From contig NC_090183.1 of NCBI RefSeq assembly GCF_024679245.1, positions 21,061,207 through 21,125,206 on the forward strand: DNA of 64,000 nt, written 5' to 3'. Position 1 is the first letter of the stretch, and each line of letters starts with the position of its first letter. The stretch is from Pseudorasbora parva. Lineage: Eukaryota; Chordata; Actinopteri; Cypriniformes; Gobionidae. The position numbers were made by a program, and so were the translations under genes. This document shows positions 63,919-64,000 of this stretch, piece after piece. A model generated the notes under the pieces. That model saw only the letters and a program-made list of their open reading frames with translations, did not search any database and was not told where the DNA came from.

Positions 63919-63978
63919 AAATAGTATATCAAGAAGTAGAGGAGCTGCTACCTGGCATTGAACACACACAATGGTCAG
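63919..63978 (+). CDS. Possible internal exon, product unknown
   Basis: Follows CTTGTACAG and precedes GTCAGT. 60 bp encode, in phase with the previous segment, EIVYQEVEELLPGIEHTQW plus a split codon. Acidic, no domain recognised. It would continue beyond the window. Confidence 0.3.
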
Positions 63979-64000
63979 GTCAGTCTTTACACAGTTGGTC

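Overview
The window looks like repeat-dense, gene-poor DNA from a ray-finned fish, most probably a cyprinid. The grounds are its mobile-element mix (DIRS and Ngaro-type tyrosine-recombinase retrotransposons, a Ty3/gypsy element with integrase upstream of reverse transcriptase, L2-like and L1/Tx1-like LINEs, hAT and palindromic MITEs, a tRNA-derived SINE), spliced eukaryotic reading frames and long CA, GT, TC, AT and AAT microsatellites. I found no operon, CRISPR array, rRNA or confident host gene. Nearly every recognisable coding stretch is a decayed mobile-element gene.

Layout. 0-3.8 kb: MITE-like DNA, an L2-like LINE 3' end and an L1/Tx1-like fragment. 3.8-7.6 kb: minus-strand Ty3/gypsy element in Gmr1-like order (protease, integrase, RT, RNase H) with one LTR. 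7.6-10.4 kb: AT-rich repeats, a strong hairpin, a piggyBac-like MITE and a 71-bp minisatellite. 10.4-17.6 kb: a 7.2-kb Ngaro-like element with split direct repeats (A1...B1-A2-B2), a spliced gag-like start and a decayed tyrosine recombinase. Its 30-bp minisatellite grows from the end of the recombinase frame, and an L2-like LINE is nested in it. 18-22.3 kb: a conventional gypsy element with one LTR and a nested palindromic MITE. 22.8-26.7 kb: hAT transposase remains, minisatellite and SINE. 26.8-29.1 kb: an L1/Tx1-like element with ORF1 and the start of ORF2. 31-34 kb: a SWIM-YqaJ nuclease pseudogene facing a DDE transposase remnant, then a solo LTR. 35.9-38.3 kb: a second solo LTR, a hAT element with perfect 8-bp target duplication, and palindromes.

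38.7-47.8 kb: an L1/Tx1-like element split by DIRS element 1 (40157-46369). 47.8-54.4 kb: MITEs, a 24-bp perfect hairpin, an L1-like ORF1 fragment and other dispersed repeats. 54.4-60.1 kb: DIRS element 2, inserted in a 71-bp hairpin-bearing minisatellite that runs on to about 61.4 kb and itself carrying a 121-bp tandem array. 61.4-64 kb: mostly unassigned, with two in-phase exon-like segments that may belong to a host gene.

The strongest theme is tyrosine-recombinase retrotransposons: three in 64 kb, each with its diagnostic terminal architecture. Both DIRS copies lie at the same kind of site (TAAC before CA) without a target duplication, and each keeps an internal segment spelling the junction of its circular intermediate. 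The Ngaro-like copy has near-identical terminal repeats around a dead recombinase, which suggests mobilisation in trans.
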